Source of the DNA: Actinoallomurus sp050942425
Lineage (GTDB): Bacteria; Actinomycetota; Actinomycetes; Streptosporangiales; Streptosporangiaceae
Assembly (NCBI RefSeq): GCF_050942425.1
Contig: NZ_CP192063.1
Coordinates: 7,130,001-7,194,000, forward strand
Reading direction: 5' to 3'
DNA: 64,000 nucleotides
This document shows, piece by piece, positions 49,095-58,049 of this stretch; position 1 is the stretch's first letter, and each line of letters begins with the position of its first letter. The notes under the pieces are model-generated. The model was not told where the DNA came from and searched no databases. It saw nothing but the letters and a program-made list of their open reading frames with translations. Position numbers and translations under genes: made by a program.

Positions 49095-50906
49095 GTGAAA
49101 ATGAGGACGCGAACGCTACCGCTGGGGGGGCCGGTAGTGATCGAGACCACCATCGATCCACGCGGCATCGCAAAGGCCAGAGAGTGTTTCCTGGAAGCCC
49201 GGGACTGCCCCGGGCTACCGGTGCGGACCGGGATCGTGGAGTCGTGGCGCCGCTCCCGGCTGTCCGGTGTCGACAGTGATCACCTTGATCCGCCGTACTT
49301 CGACGACCTCGACACCGATGGCCGCCTGATCCACGCCGCGCGACCCGTGCTGGACCGGCTGCAGGAGAAGCTGTCCGATGCCTCGACCAGCCTCGCCCTG
49401 ACCGACTCCTACGGCCGGATCCTCGATCGGCGGGTCGAAACCGTCGCCCTGGCCATGTGCCTCGACCATCTCCGGTTCGCCCCGGGCTTCGGTTACGGAG
49501 AGCAACACGTCGGGACCAACGGTATCGGGACCGCGATCGAGGCGCGCCAGGTCGTCACCGTCATCGGGACCGAGCATTTCACCGAAGGACTGCACCCGAT
49601 GGCGTGCGCGGGCGCACCCGTTCACGACCCGCTGACGGGACGGCTGGCCGGCTTGGTCAACCTCACGTGCTGGGCCAAGGACGCCAACCCGTTGATGGCC
49701 GCTCTGGCGAGCGAGGCCGCCGACGACGTCGAACAACGGTTGCTCGAACTCGGATCGGAGCGCGAGCGGGCCCTGCTCGCCGCGTTCCTCGGCATCAGCA
49801 GGCGCGGTGGCGGCGCCGTCGTCACCGTCAGCGAGGACCTGATCATCGCCAACCAGCATGCCGCTCACCTGCTCGAACCCACCGACCACACGGTCGTCAG
49901 GGACAAGGTGGCCGAGCTGTCGCGGGCCGACCAGGAGCTGGTCGAGCAGGTCATGCTGGCACGAGGGGACATGGCCACCATTCGGGTCCGCCCGGTGCGG
50001 GCGCAGACCGAGGGCGCCGGTGCCGTCGTCGAGATCCAGGTCGCGCCGGACGCCCGGCCACCCCGCCACCTGGTCCGGCCCTTCGAACTCAGGCTGGCCG
50101 GCAGCTCCCACGCGTTCAGCAAGGTGTGCACCGATCTGGAGACGCACTGCCGGAACCGCACCTGGGTGCTCCTGGAAGGCGAGCCCGGAGTGGGCAAACT
50201 GGCGCTCACCGAGGCCGTGCACCGCAGCCACAGCCCGGCGAGCCCCTTCGCGGTGATCCAGCCCCAGGATCTCGCCGAGGACCGGGCGGCCTGCCTACGC
50301 CGGATGAGCGCGGCCATCGGCGTGCCCGGAGCCACCGTGGTGCTGCGCTACCCGGAGCGATACCCCCGGGAGACGATCCCCGCGCTCCTGGAGTGGCTGC
50401 GCACCGCTGCCGGGCATCCGGGCCGGCCCTGGGTGGTCGCCACCAGCTACCTCGAGGCCGAGCCGCCGGAAGACCTGTTGTCCGCGCTCGCGGTGACGCT
50501 GACCGTGCCGGCACTGCGCCACCGAATCGAGGATGTGCGCGATCTTGTGCCGGTTCTGCTGCGCAGGCTCTCCCGCGGCGGGTCCGTATCGTGCTCGCCG
50601 GCGGCCATGCGGGTGTTGCTGCGCTACAGCTGGCCGGGCAATGTCACCGAGCTCCTTCACGCGCTGAGATTCGCACTCACCCGCCGACGGATAGGCGAGA
50701 TCCAGCCGCAAGACCTGCCCGAGGTCTGCCACGTGACCAGCCGGCGCGTGCTCACCCCGTGGGAGACCATTGAGCGCGACGCGATCATCCGCGCACTGCA
50801 GGAGACGGACGGTGACAAGGCCCTGGCGGCCCATCTGCTGGGCATCTCACGGGCGACCATCTACCGGAAGATCAACGCGTACGGCATCTCCGTCGACGGG
50901 CGATGA
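49095..50906 (+). CDS. AcoR-like GAF/AAA/Fis regulator with degenerate sigma-54 activation domain
   Basis: A 603-residue regulator. An N-terminal GAF-type sensor (about residues 60-220, with GEQHVGTNGIGTAI) is followed by an AAA-like domain (about 330-520) and a C-terminal Fis-type HTH (AAHLLGISRATIYRKINAYG). The AAA domain keeps Walker A (GEPGVGK), but Walker B has no DE pair (VVLRYPERYP) and the GAFTGA loop that contacts sigma-54 is absent. This fits actinomycetes, which lack sigma-54. It probably acts as a conventional DNA-binding regulator. Starts at 49095 (GTG), 49101 (ATG) and 49137 (GTG behind a G7 run) are all possible. Confidence 0.85.
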   Translation: MKMRTRTLPLGGPVVIETTIDPRGIAKARECFLEARDCPGLPVRTGIVESWRRSRLSGVDSDHLDPPYFDDLDTDGRLIHAARPVLDRLQEKLSDASTSLALTDSYGRILDRRVETVALAMCLDHLRFAPGFGYGEQHVGTNGIGTAIEARQVVTVIGTEHFTEGLHPMACAGAPVHDPLTGRLAGLVNLTCWAKDANPLMAALASEAADDVEQRLLELGSERERALLAAFLGISRRGGGAVVTVSEDLIIANQHAAHLLEPTDHTVVRDKVAELSRADQELVEQVMLARGDMATIRVRPVRAQTEGAGAVVEIQVAPDARPPRHLVRPFELRLAGSSHAFSKVCTDLETHCRNRTWVLLEGEPGVGKLALTEAVHRSHSPASPFAVIQPQDLAEDRAACLRRMSAAIGVPGATVVLRYPERYPRETIPALLEWLRTAAGHPGRPWVVATSYLEAEPPEDLLSALAVTLTVPALRHRIEDVRDLVPVLLRRLSRGGSVSCSPAAMRVLLRYSWPGNVTELLHALRFALTRRRIGEIQPQDLPEVCHVTSRRVLTPWETIERDAIIRALQETDGDKALAAHLLGISRATIYRKINAYGISVDGR

Positions 50907-50914
50907 GCAACGCC

Positions 50915-50952
50915 CTCGGCGACGGTCGATGGTGGGATCGACCGCCGCCGAG
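50915..50952. terminator. 16-bp stem hairpin between convergent regulator and SDR genes
   Basis: Bases 50915-50930 and 50937-50952 are reverse-complementary with a single mismatch around loop GGTGGG. The hairpin lies between genes ending at 50906 and 50997. Confidence 0.75.
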
Positions 50953-50996
50953 CGCCTCACCGAGGCCGACGACCGCCCTTCGTCCCGGGGCCGCCA

Positions 50997-51764
50997 TCAC
51001 CAGGGCAGCGCGCCCTCCTCGCTGAAGAACCCGGCGGTCGGTCCGTCCGCGCCGAGCGTGGCCAGGCGCACCAGGATCGCGGCGCCCTGCGCGGGGGTGA
51101 GGTGCCCGGTGTGGTTGTTGGCGTCCGTGTCGACGAAGCCGGGGGCGGCGGCGTTGACGAGGATGCCGTCCTGTCGTAGCTCATTGGCGTACTGCACGGT
51201 CAGTGCGGTCAGCGCGGTCTTGGAGGGCGTGTACGCGGCGGACGGCAGCAGTGCCGTGAAGGGGCCGTCCGGGTCGCTGGTGAGGGTCAGCGACGAGGCG
51301 TGACTGCTGACGTTGACGATGCGCGGCGCCGGTGACCGCCGCAGCAGCGGCAGCATGGCGTTCGTCACGGTGATCACCCCGAAGACGTTGGTCTCGAACA
51401 CCGCCCGGACCATGTCCAGGTCGACGGAGCTGGGAACCTGATCGTGGGCGTCTTCGGGCGAGACCTGCCCGGAGCCGCTGATGCCGGCATTGTTGATCAG
51501 CACGTCGAGGTGGCCGAAGCGCTCCTCGACCTGCTTCGCGGCCGCCTGGACGGTGGCCGGGTCGGTGACGTCCAGGGTGACCGCGTACGCGTCGCCGCCT
51601 GCCGCGCGCAGCGCCGCAGCGGCCTCCTCGCCGCGCCGCGGGTCTCTGGCCCCGATCAGGACCGTCATGCCCTGCGCGGCGAGCTGCTCGGCGGCCGCCC
51701 GGCCGATCCCCTTGTTCGCCCCGGTGACCAGCGCGACCTTCTGGTGTGTGGTGTGCTCGCTCAT
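50997..51764 (-). CDS. SDR-family oxidoreductase under an ECF41-type promoter
   Basis: A 255-residue classical SDR: TGANKGIG cofactor loop, NNAGISG, VNVSSHASS and the catalytic Y-x3-K in AAYTPSKTAL, then NAAAPGFVDTD. ATG 51764 has AAGGAG upstream. Its promoter (51811-51840) is almost the same as that of the epimerase/sigma operon 2 kb away. It is therefore probably transcribed by the neighbouring ECF41 factor and belongs to the same response. Confidence 0.92.
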   Translation of the reverse strand: MSEHTTHQKVALVTGANKGIGRAAAEQLAAQGMTVLIGARDPRRGEEAAAALRAAGGDAYAVTLDVTDPATVQAAAKQVEERFGHLDVLINNAGISGSGQVSPEDAHDQVPSSVDLDMVRAVFETNVFGVITVTNAMLPLLRRSPAPRIVNVSSHASSLTLTSDPDGPFTALLPSAAYTPSKTALTALTVQYANELRQDGILVNAAAPGFVDTDANNHTGHLTPAQGAAILVRLATLGADGPTAGFFSEEGALPW

Positions 51765-51810
51765 GATCGACTCCTTGCGGTGAGGGGGGTCTCAACCCGT
51801 TCTTGAAACC

Positions 51811-51840
51811 CGAGACAAGACAGCCCGGCCGCCAGTGACA
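51811..51840 (-). promoter_or_regulatory. ECF41-type promoter of the SDR gene
   Basis: On the minus strand TGTCACT (51840-51834), a 16-bp spacer, then TGTCTCG (51817-51811). The spacer shares GGCGGC and GGGCTGT with the promoter at 53776-53805. Transcription would start about 40 bp before the ATG. Confidence 0.7.
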
Positions 51841-51872
51841 TGCGGATGGAAACAGCCGGGAGAAGATCCGGA

Positions 51873-52799
51873 TCAGTCGGTGGGCCGGCGGGCCTTGTTC
51901 GCCTCGCGAAGGACCGCCCAGGCGTCCGCCACCGGCCCCATGTGCCCGAGCTTGTCGGGGTTGAGCACCGTACGGATCGTCTGGACCCGTCCGTCGAGGA
52001 TGTCCAGCGCCCACGTGTTGACGACCTTGCCGTCTCGGTCGCGGAAGATCGCGCCCGGCTGGCCGTTCACCTCGTGCGGCTCCACGACGCCGCCGATCCG
52101 GGCGAACGGCGGGGCGAGCGCGGCGAACACCCGGGTCACGTTGTCGGCGCCGGTGATGCCGGTGCCCCAGAGCGGGGTCTTGCCGCCACCGTCGGCGACC
52201 AGGTGAACGTCGGCGGCCAGTAGTTTCCGCAGGCCGTCGAGATCCCCGTCCCGGAAGGCGTGGAAGAACCGTCCGGCGAGTCGTTCGCGCTCGCGTCGGT
52301 CGGCCTCGAACCGGGGCCGGCCTTCGGCCATGTGGCGGCGCGCCCGCACCGCCAGCTGGCGGCACGCAGCCTCCGACCGGCCCACCGCCGAGGCGACCTC
52401 CGGGAAGTCGAACCCGAACACCTCCCGCAACACGAACACCGCCCGCTCCAGCGGGGACAGCCGCTCCAACAGCAGCAGGGCCGCCATCGACACCGAGTCG
52501 GCCAGCTCCGCCGAGCGCGCCGGGTCCTGGTACGGGTCGGTCAGCAGCGGCTCGGGGAACCACGGCCCGACGTACTCCTCCCGCCGGACGCGGGCCGAAC
52601 GCAGCACGTTGATCGAGATCCGGGTCACCACGGCCGACAAGAACGCCTTGGCCGACCTGGGCTGGGTCGGGGACTCCTCGTAACGCAGCCACGTCTCCTG
52701 GACCGCGTCCTCGGCCTCGCTCACGCTGCCCAGGATCCGGTACGCGATCGAGAACAGCAGCGGCCGCAGCTCCTCGAACCCCTCGCCGCGGGTGGACAT
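51873..52799 (-). CDS. ECF41-family sigma factor with SnoaL-like domain (copy 2)
   Basis: A 308-residue ECF41 sigma factor: regions 2 (LLFSIAYRILGSVSEAEDAV) and 4 (LSPLERAVFVLREVFGFDFP), then a SnoaL-like regulatory domain with the characteristic HLVADGGGK linker and NPDKL near the end. The ATG at 52799 lies 5 bp beyond the stop of the epimerase gene, so the two are co-transcribed from the 53.8-kb promoter. ECF41 genes are typically next to oxidoreductase/epimerase genes, as here, and are typically autoregulated. Confidence 0.93.
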   Translation of the reverse strand: MSTRGEGFEELRPLLFSIAYRILGSVSEAEDAVQETWLRYEESPTQPRSAKAFLSAVVTRISINVLRSARVRREEYVGPWFPEPLLTDPYQDPARSAELADSVSMAALLLLERLSPLERAVFVLREVFGFDFPEVASAVGRSEAACRQLAVRARRHMAEGRPRFEADRRERERLAGRFFHAFRDGDLDGLRKLLAADVHLVADGGGKTPLWGTGITGADNVTRVFAALAPPFARIGGVVEPHEVNGQPGAIFRDRDGKVVNTWALDILDGRVQTIRTVLNPDKLGHMGPVADAWAVLREANKARRPTD

Positions 52800-52804
52800 C
52801 AGGG

Positions 52805-53734
52805 TCACGCCAGCGCTTCCTTGAAGCCCTGCCGCCACGAGGGGTAGCGCGGCTCCCAGCCGAGGTCCCGCCTGGCCTTGGCGTTGGAGGAGCCGCACAC
52901 CTCGTTCATCATCAGCACCGCCAGCTCTCCGGCCGCCAGCCGCCCCAGCCACCTGGGCACCCGCCTCGGCGGCTTCGCCCCCGCGCACGCGGCCAGATAG
53001 GGCAGCCACTCGCTGACCGGGGCCGGTTCGTCGTCGACGATGTTGAACACACCCCTCGCCCTCTGCTCCACAGCCAGCACGGTAGCGCTGACCGCGTCGT
53101 CCAGATGCACCCACGACCAGTAACCGGCGCCGTCCCCTACCAGCGGAAACCTCCGCTTGCGGATCAGCTCGATCTGATCGTCGGTGGCGCCCGGACCGTA
53201 GAACCAGCCGTAGCGCAGAGCGGCGCCGCCGGCCGCGAGGACCACGTCCTCGACGTGGCGGATCGGCTCTGTCACCATCCGCGCCGGCGGCTCCGCGTGC
53301 GGCTCTATCGGGTCCTGTTCCGGCTTGTCCCATCCGCCATCGTGGGTCCCGTTCCACGCGGCGTTGCTCTGCGCGACGAAATAGGACACGCCGGTCGCCT
53401 CGGCGGCCGCCAGCAGGTGGTCCGTCCCCTCGATGCGCAGCCGATTGGTGTTCGCGAAATACCGATCGGACTTGAAATCGGGCTTGCCGGCATGGACGAA
53501 GTTGAGAGCGGTCATCTGATGCACGATCACGTCCGGCCGGGCCTTGGCCACCGCCTCCCCGACCGACACCGCGTCCAGCCCGTCCATCACGACGCCGTCC
53601 GCGCCCATCTCCGCGACCAGGCCCAGCTTGGCCGTGCTCGTCGTCGTCGCCGTCACCTGATGGCCCCGGGCCACCAGTTGCGGCACCAGCAGCCGCCCCA
53701 ACACCCCGGTCCCGCCTGCCACGAACACCCGCAT
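52805..53734 (-). CDS. NAD-dependent epimerase/dehydratase-like protein, ECF41 partner
   Basis: A 309-residue extended-SDR-type protein with MRVFVAGGTGVLGRLLVPQL as cofactor loop, an atypical active-site region (FVAQSNAAWNG) and LRYGWFYGPGA, GYWSWVHLDDAV. It is the usual kind of ECF41 partner. The ATG at 53734 has GGGAAGG upstream; a GTG three codons earlier is possible. The enzyme's substrate is not known for the family. Confidence 0.9.
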   Translation of the reverse strand: MRVFVAGGTGVLGRLLVPQLVARGHQVTATTTSTAKLGLVAEMGADGVVMDGLDAVSVGEAVAKARPDVIVHQMTALNFVHAGKPDFKSDRYFANTNRLRIEGTDHLLAAAEATGVSYFVAQSNAAWNGTHDGGWDKPEQDPIEPHAEPPARMVTEPIRHVEDVVLAAGGAALRYGWFYGPGATDDQIELIRKRRFPLVGDGAGYWSWVHLDDAVSATVLAVEQRARGVFNIVDDEPAPVSEWLPYLAACAGAKPPRRVPRWLGRLAAGELAVLMMNEVCGSSNAKARRDLGWEPRYPSWRQGFKEALA

Positions 53735-53775
53735 GCCGATCACCTTCCCGACGTGAACCGTCTGTCCTCGCTACC

Positions 53776-53805
53776 CGAGACACCACAGCCCCGCCGCCTG
53801 TGACA
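53776..53805 (-). promoter_or_regulatory. ECF41-type promoter of the epimerase-sigma operon
   Basis: On the minus strand TGTCACA (53805-53799), a 16-bp spacer containing GGCGGC and GGGGCTGT, then TGTCTCG (53782-53776). It is nearly identical to the SDR promoter at 51811-51840, supporting autoregulation by the sigma factor. Confidence 0.75.
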
Positions 53806-53928
53806 TGGGCAGGGGAAAGCCGCCGGATCCCCCGCCGGTCACGCGCGGGGCGGCCTTGGCCGTGGGTGGATCATCAGAGTGGATGAACGTCCAGTCATAT
53901 CGGCATGCCGCTGTGTTAACTTCCAGAG

Positions 53929-55500
53929 ATGGTGACGATCCGGCGGTTGGTCGCCGACCCCGCCCTGGAGCTGCGGGTGCTGGAGCCCGGCGCCGACGGC
54001 GCGCTGGACGCCGAGATGCGCTGGGTGCACACCACCGAGCTGCCCGATCCGTCGCCCTACCTGCGGGACCGGGAGCTGGTCCTGACCAACGGCCTGTGGT
54101 GCGCCGGCCCCGATGACGCCGAGACGTTCGTGGCGCGCGTCGCGGGCGCGGGTGCGAGCGGGATCGTGTTCGGCCTGCGAGAGACCGTCCGGCAGGTCCC
54201 GGCGGAGCTCGTCGGCGCCTGCCATCGGGCGCGCCTGCCGCTCATCGAGTTGTCGACGGACGTTCCGTTCACCGCGCTCTCGCATGCCATGGCCACCGCG
54301 TACGCCGAGGAGCGCCAGCGGGAGCTGCTGGGGCGCATCCGGCGGAGCGACGCGCTCACCGACGTGATGGCACGGGGAGCCGGCGCGTCCGGCATCCTGC
54401 GGGTGCTGCGCCGCGACCACGACCTGCCGCTGGCCGTGATCGACCGTACGGCGAGGGTCGTCGCGGCGGCCGGCGCCGACCTGGACTCCGGGCAGGCACG
54501 CCTCGTCGCCGAGGCCCTGGCCCGGCATCCGCCGCCGCTGGAACTCGACCTCGGCCCGGGCGGGTACGCGTCGATCTTCCTGATCGCGGCGCTCGGCGAG
54601 GTGGACGCGGGCCTGGTGTGCCTGCGCCCGATGGCCGAGCTGAGCCCGGCCGAGCAGGACGCCATGGGTCAGGCGGCGTCGTTCCTCAGCCTCGAGGTCG
54701 CCAAGCAGCAGGCCGTGCAGGCGATCGAGATGCGGTTCGCGGGCGAGCTGCTCGACATGGTGCTGTCCGGGCCGGGGCGGCAGGCGGAGCTGCCAGGTCG
54801 GCTGCGGGCGTTCGGGATCGACGCGAGCGACCCGCTCGCGGTGTGCGCGCTGGCGTTCGCCGACGACGACGGCCTCGGTTCGACCGGCCTGGGCGACGCG
54901 GTGACCGAGTTCTTCGTGACCCAGGGCGTTCCCGTGGTGACCGCGGCCGCCAGCCAGGACGTCGTCGTGATCGTGTCCTGGCGGGCCGCGGAAACGGAGT
55001 TCGCCGCTCTCGCCCGGCGTCTGGTGACCGGCCTGGCGCCGCGGTTCGGTGGCCGCCGCCTGGTCGCCGGGCTCGGTGGGACCGCCCCGGACGCGGCCGG
55101 ACTGCGCCGTCCGGTGCTGGAGGCGCGGGAGGCCTGCCGCGTACTCCGCCGCCGCAGCGCCGGCCCGGCGGTCATGGCGTACGACGACCTCAACACCCAC
55201 CTGCTACTGCTCGGCCGGCACGACCCGGAGACGCTGCGGCGTTTCTCCTCGGCCGTACTCGGCCCGCTGCGGGCCCACGACGCGGCGCGCGGCGGAGGGC
55301 TGGAGGCCAGCCTGCGCGCGTTCCTGGACAACGACCGCCACTGGGCGGCCACCGCCGCGGCGTTGCACGTGCACGTCAATACGCTGCGGAATCGCATGAC
55401 GCGGGTCGCCGAGCTGACCGGACGCGACGTCAACCGGACCGAGGACGTGGTCGACCTGTTCCTCGCGCTACGGGCCGACACACTCCGGCAGCTCCCCTGA
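53929..55500 (+). CDS. PucR-family transcriptional regulator
   Basis: A 523-residue regulator with an N-terminal PucR sensor domain (about residues 10-130: WVHTTELPDPSPYLRDRELV), a central CdaR GGDEF-like domain (about 280-400) and the C-terminal HTH_30 (AAALHVHVNTLRNRMTRVAELTGRD). PucR proteins regulate purine and other nitrogen-compound catabolism. The DUF1989/old-yellow-enzyme pair that converges on it is a plausible target (DUF1989 is linked to urea/nitrogen metabolism), but the genes do not share a promoter region. Confidence 0.92.
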   Translation: MVTIRRLVADPALELRVLEPGADGALDAEMRWVHTTELPDPSPYLRDRELVLTNGLWCAGPDDAETFVARVAGAGASGIVFGLRETVRQVPAELVGACHRARLPLIELSTDVPFTALSHAMATAYAEERQRELLGRIRRSDALTDVMARGAGASGILRVLRRDHDLPLAVIDRTARVVAAAGADLDSGQARLVAEALARHPPPLELDLGPGGYASIFLIAALGEVDAGLVCLRPMAELSPAEQDAMGQAASFLSLEVAKQQAVQAIEMRFAGELLDMVLSGPGRQAELPGRLRAFGIDASDPLAVCALAFADDDGLGSTGLGDAVTEFFVTQGVPVVTAAASQDVVVIVSWRAAETEFAALARRLVTGLAPRFGGRRLVAGLGGTAPDAAGLRRPVLEAREACRVLRRRSAGPAVMAYDDLNTHLLLLGRHDPETLRRFSSAVLGPLRAHDAARGGGLEASLRAFLDNDRHWAATAAALHVHVNTLRNRMTRVAELTGRDVNRTEDVVDLFLALRADTLRQLP

Positions 55501-55602
55501 CCGGGACGAAGGGCCCGCGGCCCCGAACGGGTTGATCATGTACGGTCCGCCGGCCCGACTCGCCCATCGCGTCATCTCCGTCCACTCCGGCCGGAGCCGG
55601 AC

Positions 55603-56742
55603 TCACGCCGTGCCGGCCCGCTCACAACGGTGGCGCTCCGCGTTGTCCAGCGTCGCCATCGGCTGCAGCAACCGGTGATCGAATTCTGCCGGCGTGGCCC
55701 CGCTTTCCAGCCGCCGGGGGAGGTCGGGGTTGGCGAGGGCGCCGTGCCCGAGGGACAGCAGATCCGCGTGCCCGTTCTCGAGTACCTCCGCGGCCTGGCC
55801 CGGATCGTGCATGCCGCCGTTGGCGATCACCGGGAGACCGGACACCTTGCGCGCGAGCTGGGTGATGGTGACCTCGCCGTCGAGCGTGGCGCTCTCGATC
55901 CAGCTCCGTCCCTCGCTCGCGATGTGCAGGTACGCCGCCCCCGCCGCGGCCAGCGCACCGAAGATCACCTCGGCGTCGCGGGCGCCGCCGGGCCAGCGGT
56001 GGGTGAAGTCGTTCACCTTGCCCTGGGACAGGCGCACGCCGATGACGGCGTCCGGGCCGAGGTCGGCGCGGATCGCCGCGACGACCTCGGCGGTGAGTCG
56101 CAGCCGATTGATCAGCGCCCCGCCGTAGCCGTCGGTGCGCCGATTCGTGTAGTCGGTCAGGAACTGGTCGAGCAGGTAGCCGTTGGCGGCGTGCACCTCC
56201 ACGCCGTCGAACCCGGCGCGCAGGGAGTTCCCGGCGGCGGCGACGAACCCGGCCACGGCCTCGTCGATGTCGGCGGCGGTCATCTCGCGAGGCACGGGCC
56301 ACGGCCCGCTGCCGCCGTACTCGGGCATCATCTCGCGCAGTGGCGCGACCGCCGACGGGCCGGCGGTCCCCGGCCGGTACGGGTTGCCCTGGGAGAGTGC
56401 TCCCGCGTGCATCAGCTGCTGCACGGTCCGGGCACCGGCCGCGTGCACCCGCTCGGTGACCTCCCGCCAGGCCGCGACGTGCCCGTCGGTCACGATGCCC
56501 GGTTGGTGGAAGTAGCCCTGGCTGTACCGGTCGTCGGTGTAGGTGCCCTCCGTGATCACGAGGCCGAAGCCGCCGCGGGCGAACTCCGCGTAGTACTCGG
56601 CCATCTGCCGGGTCGGCGTGCCGTCGGGTGCGGCCGAGACGCGGGTCATCGGCGCGACCGCGAGCCGGTTCCGCAGGTCCAGGCCCGCGACGTGCAGAGG
56701 TGCCAGAGCCGGGTGCGCGGCTCCGGAGTCGATGATCGTCAC
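55603..56742 (-). CDS. Old-yellow-enzyme family NADH:flavin oxidoreductase
   Basis: A 379-residue FMN-dependent TIM-barrel ene-reductase. LRNRLAVAPMTR opens the barrel, VQQLMHAGA follows, and the substrate-binding H-x-x-N is in FDGVEVHAANGYLLDQFL. YTNRRTDGYGG and ANGGMHDPGQA complete the FMN site. It reduces activated C=C bonds. The GTG at 56742 overlaps the DUF1989 stop (GTGA), so the two are translationally coupled. Confidence 0.92.
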   Translation of the reverse strand: MTIIDSGAAHPALAPLHVAGLDLRNRLAVAPMTRVSAAPDGTPTRQMAEYYAEFARGGFGLVITEGTYTDDRYSQGYFHQPGIVTDGHVAAWREVTERVHAAGARTVQQLMHAGALSQGNPYRPGTAGPSAVAPLREMMPEYGGSGPWPVPREMTAADIDEAVAGFVAAAGNSLRAGFDGVEVHAANGYLLDQFLTDYTNRRTDGYGGALINRLRLTAEVVAAIRADLGPDAVIGVRLSQGKVNDFTHRWPGGARDAEVIFGALAAAGAAYLHIASEGRSWIESATLDGEVTITQLARKVSGLPVIANGGMHDPGQAAEVLENGHADLLSLGHGALANPDLPRRLESGATPAEFDHRLLQPMATLDNAERHRCERAGTA

Positions 56743-57398
56743 TGCTTCTCTCCTGTGTCATGACGAGCGGGGACCCGCTCGGCGGACTCTTGGGCGGGCG
56801 ACAGGTCGAGGGCCAGCGCGGTCGGCTCGTTCCCCCCATTGATGCCGACGACGTCCTGCGGGCAGGCGGAGACCACCAGCACGCAGTCCATCGCCGCCTC
56901 GAAGGTCACGCCGTCTCCGGGCCGGCTCAGCGCGGGCAGCCAGTTCAGACCGCCGTCCCCGCCGATCGAGATCCGCATGAAGACGTTGATCGGCTGGGGA
57001 ACGACGGCGGTCCGCAGGCCCTCCTCCCCGAGGGCACGGTGCAGGTTCTCCGCGCATGAGGCGTGCCGGCCCTCGACGCCATGGGCCCGGTAACGCGCCG
57101 GATCGCAGGCGGCGATGAGCATGTCATGCACCCCGGGGGACGTGTCGCCGGCCAACGTCAGGATCGGCCGCCGCCGGTCGGTGACGAACGACTCCCCCAG
57201 CGCCGGAAACAGCCGGCCGAGCTGGGTCCGGGTATGTGCGGCACTGAGGTGTTCGGACGGGTCTTCGGCGGCGAAGCAGAACACATCGCCCACCTGCCGG
57301 CCTTCGAGGTCGATCACGCGGGCCCGGTCACCGGTCGCGAGCCGGACCGCGCGTGCCTCTCGGGCGGGCACCACGACACGGCGCCTCGTCGAATTCAT
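56739..57398 (-). CDS. DUF1989 (urea-carboxylase-associated type) protein
   Basis: A 219-residue DUF1989-fold protein. It has GRQVGDVFCF, the Cys in RHASCAENLHRAL and the conserved VVSACPQDVVGINGGNEPTAL near the C-terminus. Homologues accompany urea carboxylase or allophanate hydrolase and some act in carboxyguanidine/aminomethyl metabolism. Here it precedes an old yellow enzyme instead, so the substrate is open. Confidence 0.88.
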   Translation of the reverse strand: MNSTRRRVVVPAREARAVRLATGDRARVIDLEGRQVGDVFCFAAEDPSEHLSAAHTRTQLGRLFPALGESFVTDRRRPILTLAGDTSPGVHDMLIAACDPARYRAHGVEGRHASCAENLHRALGEEGLRTAVVPQPINVFMRISIGGDGGLNWLPALSRPGDGVTFEAAMDCVLVVSACPQDVVGINGGNEPTALALDLSPAQESAERVPARHDTGEKQ

Positions 57399-57640
57399 GG
57401 TCGTCAGTCAACCCCGGCGGCAGCTCACCCCGCCATGGACCTTCGCACAGTGTTCAGCCCCGTTGACTGGATGATGCGCCATCATCACCAGCCGCACGAG
57501 GGTTTCGCCGCGACGCCTGGCACGAAGGGGCCCGGTGTCCAGGACCGAAACGTGACACGCCCAGCCGACTTGCTCGACTATCAGGCGGATCTTGTCGTTA
57601 TCGTCGTATCTCCAGAGTCGGCGGCGAGACGGAGGTGACG

Positions 57641-57838
57641 ATGCGGACCGGACGGTGGGTGGTCGTCGTCTGGCTGATCATCGGAGGGCTCGCCGCAGGG
57701 CAGCGCCACTACTACACCCGGTTCGATGGGAGCTGCGCGAAATTCGCCACGATCGGCATCACGTGGATCGCCGGTCCGCTCAACTACATCGGCCTCAACC
57801 CGAGCGCCTACTGCAAGGTTCCCCAGCCCAGCAAGTGA
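57641..57838 (+). CDS. Small membrane protein, WLIIGxxAAGQRHYY family (paralogue 2)
   Basis: A 65-residue paralogue of the protein at 12692-12889 (35 of 65 identical, no gaps). It keeps WLIIG, AAGQRHYY, both Cys residues (C32, C58), IAGPLNYIGLNP and PQPSK. It has two hydrophobic stretches and is probably membrane-associated. GGAGG sits seven bases before ATG 57641. The conservation of whole length and Cys between copies supports a real gene family. Confidence 0.82.
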   Translation: MRTGRWVVVVWLIIGGLAAGQRHYYTRFDGSCAKFATIGITWIAGPLNYIGLNPSAYCKVPQPSK

Positions 57839-57955
57839 CGCCGTGGGCGCGCGTCCGGCGAGGGCCGGCTCGACGCCCGGACCGGCGTACGCCGCCGGCC
57901 AGGCCTTCCGACGCTTGACACCTGCCCGAAAGAGGAGAATCCTCCATCGCATCAC

Positions 57956-57969
57956 TTGGATCGATCCAA
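57956..57969. promoter_or_regulatory. Perfect 14-bp palindrome upstream of Gfo/Idh/MocA gene
   Basis: TTGGATCGATCCAA is fully self-complementary with a central CG, like many LacI-family operators. It lies 80 bp before the dehydrogenase ATG and about 36 bp after a TTGACA box (57915-57920). Confidence 0.6.
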
Positions 57970-58049
57970 ACCACCTGATCAGGCCACGAGCGCCGAGTGC
58001 GGCAGGAGGTTCCCGGCTCCCGAGGGCCGGGGCGCGGAAAGGAATCTCG

